This document shows, piece by piece, positions 6,321-6,394 of a stretch of DNA of 6,394 nt (position 1 is the first letter of the stretch; the number at the start of each line of letters is the position of its first letter). Below the pieces are notes generated by a model. The model ran no database searches, was not told the DNA's origin, and worked only from the letters and a program-made list of their open reading frames with translations. The DNA comes from an uncultured Lachnospiraceae bacterium (GTDB lineage: Bacteria; Bacillota; Clostridia; Lachnospirales; Lachnospiraceae). Where the stretch lies: the NCBI GenBank assembly GCA_945492935.1, contig CALYVE010000106.1, forward strand, positions 1 to 6,394. The letters run 5' to 3'. Position numbers and translations under genes: made by a program.

Positions 6321-6394
6321 TCATAAGAAAAACGGTCAGAAGGACATTCTTTGTCGTGTACTTCAATATATTAAAAAATATCGGATTATGATTA
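6313..6394 (+). CDS. Second ABC exporter subunit, only the N-terminus in the window
   Basis: Only 27 codons are visible (MPNHKKNGQKDILCRVLQYI, then KKYRIMI), cut by the window end. A basic, polar leader followed by a 'LxxYIKKYR' segment running into hydrophobic residues is the usual start of an ABC exporter half-transporter just before its first helix. The ATG overlaps the end of the preceding exporter gene by 8 bases in a different frame and has a consensus Shine-Dalgarno. The position after a subunit with a degenerate ATP site predicts the catalytically competent partner, with a normal Walker B Glu and switch His. That part lies outside the window and is not seen. Confidence 0.75.
   Translation, partial: MPNHKKNGQKDILCRVLQYIKKYRIMI

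Overview
The window looks like chromosomal DNA of a low-to-moderate GC Gram-positive anaerobe in the class Clostridia, most likely a Lachnospiraceae relative (inference). The support is strong Shine-Dalgarno sites (AAAGGAG, GGAG, AGGAGGT), an AT-leaning base composition, sigma-A type promoters, and gene families common in that group: a MacB/YknZ-like permease, a DUF1292 acidic protein, a SEC-C protein and a two-gene ABC exporter. The DNA is almost fully coding. I see no rRNA, tRNA, CRISPR array, insertion sequence or phage gene, and no gene-free stretch longer than about 155 bases.

Layout from left to right. (1) Bases 1-1580 are the tail of an operon: a MacB-type ABC permease whose first residues lie outside the window, then 21 bases later a small protein with two membrane segments and no recognised family. 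(2) Bases 1581-1722 hold a good promoter with an extended -10 and, against its -35 box, two tandem 15-base near-repeats. (3) Bases 1723-4090 are a two-gene unit, a 167-residue SEC-C protein and a 620-residue UvrD/PcrA-like superfamily 1 helicase. They are one base apart, and the helicase ribosome binding site lies inside the last SEC-C codons. The unit ends in a strong hairpin that also serves as terminator for the convergent gene. (4) Bases 4118-4432, minus strand, encode a DUF1292 acidic protein. (5) Bases 4433-4586 form a divergent control region in which two good promoters on opposite strands have abutting -10 boxes. (6) Bases 4587-6394 hold a two-gene ABC exporter. The first subunit is complete and has a degenerate ATPase site (Asp for the catalytic Glu, Gln for the switch His). 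The second subunit overlaps it by 8 bases and runs off the window.

How the genes may work together. The permease at the left needs an ATPase partner, and often a membrane-fusion-type partner, which should lie just upstream. The SEC-C and helicase genes are almost certainly co-transcribed and probably translationally coupled, so a shared role in DNA or nucleic-acid handling is possible but not proven. The exporter pair should form a heterodimer with one active and one inactive ATP site, as in TM287/288 and BmrCD. Nothing here is a clear undescribed system. The best leads are the SEC-C/helicase pair, the interlocked bidirectional promoter and the repeat next to the SEC-C promoter.
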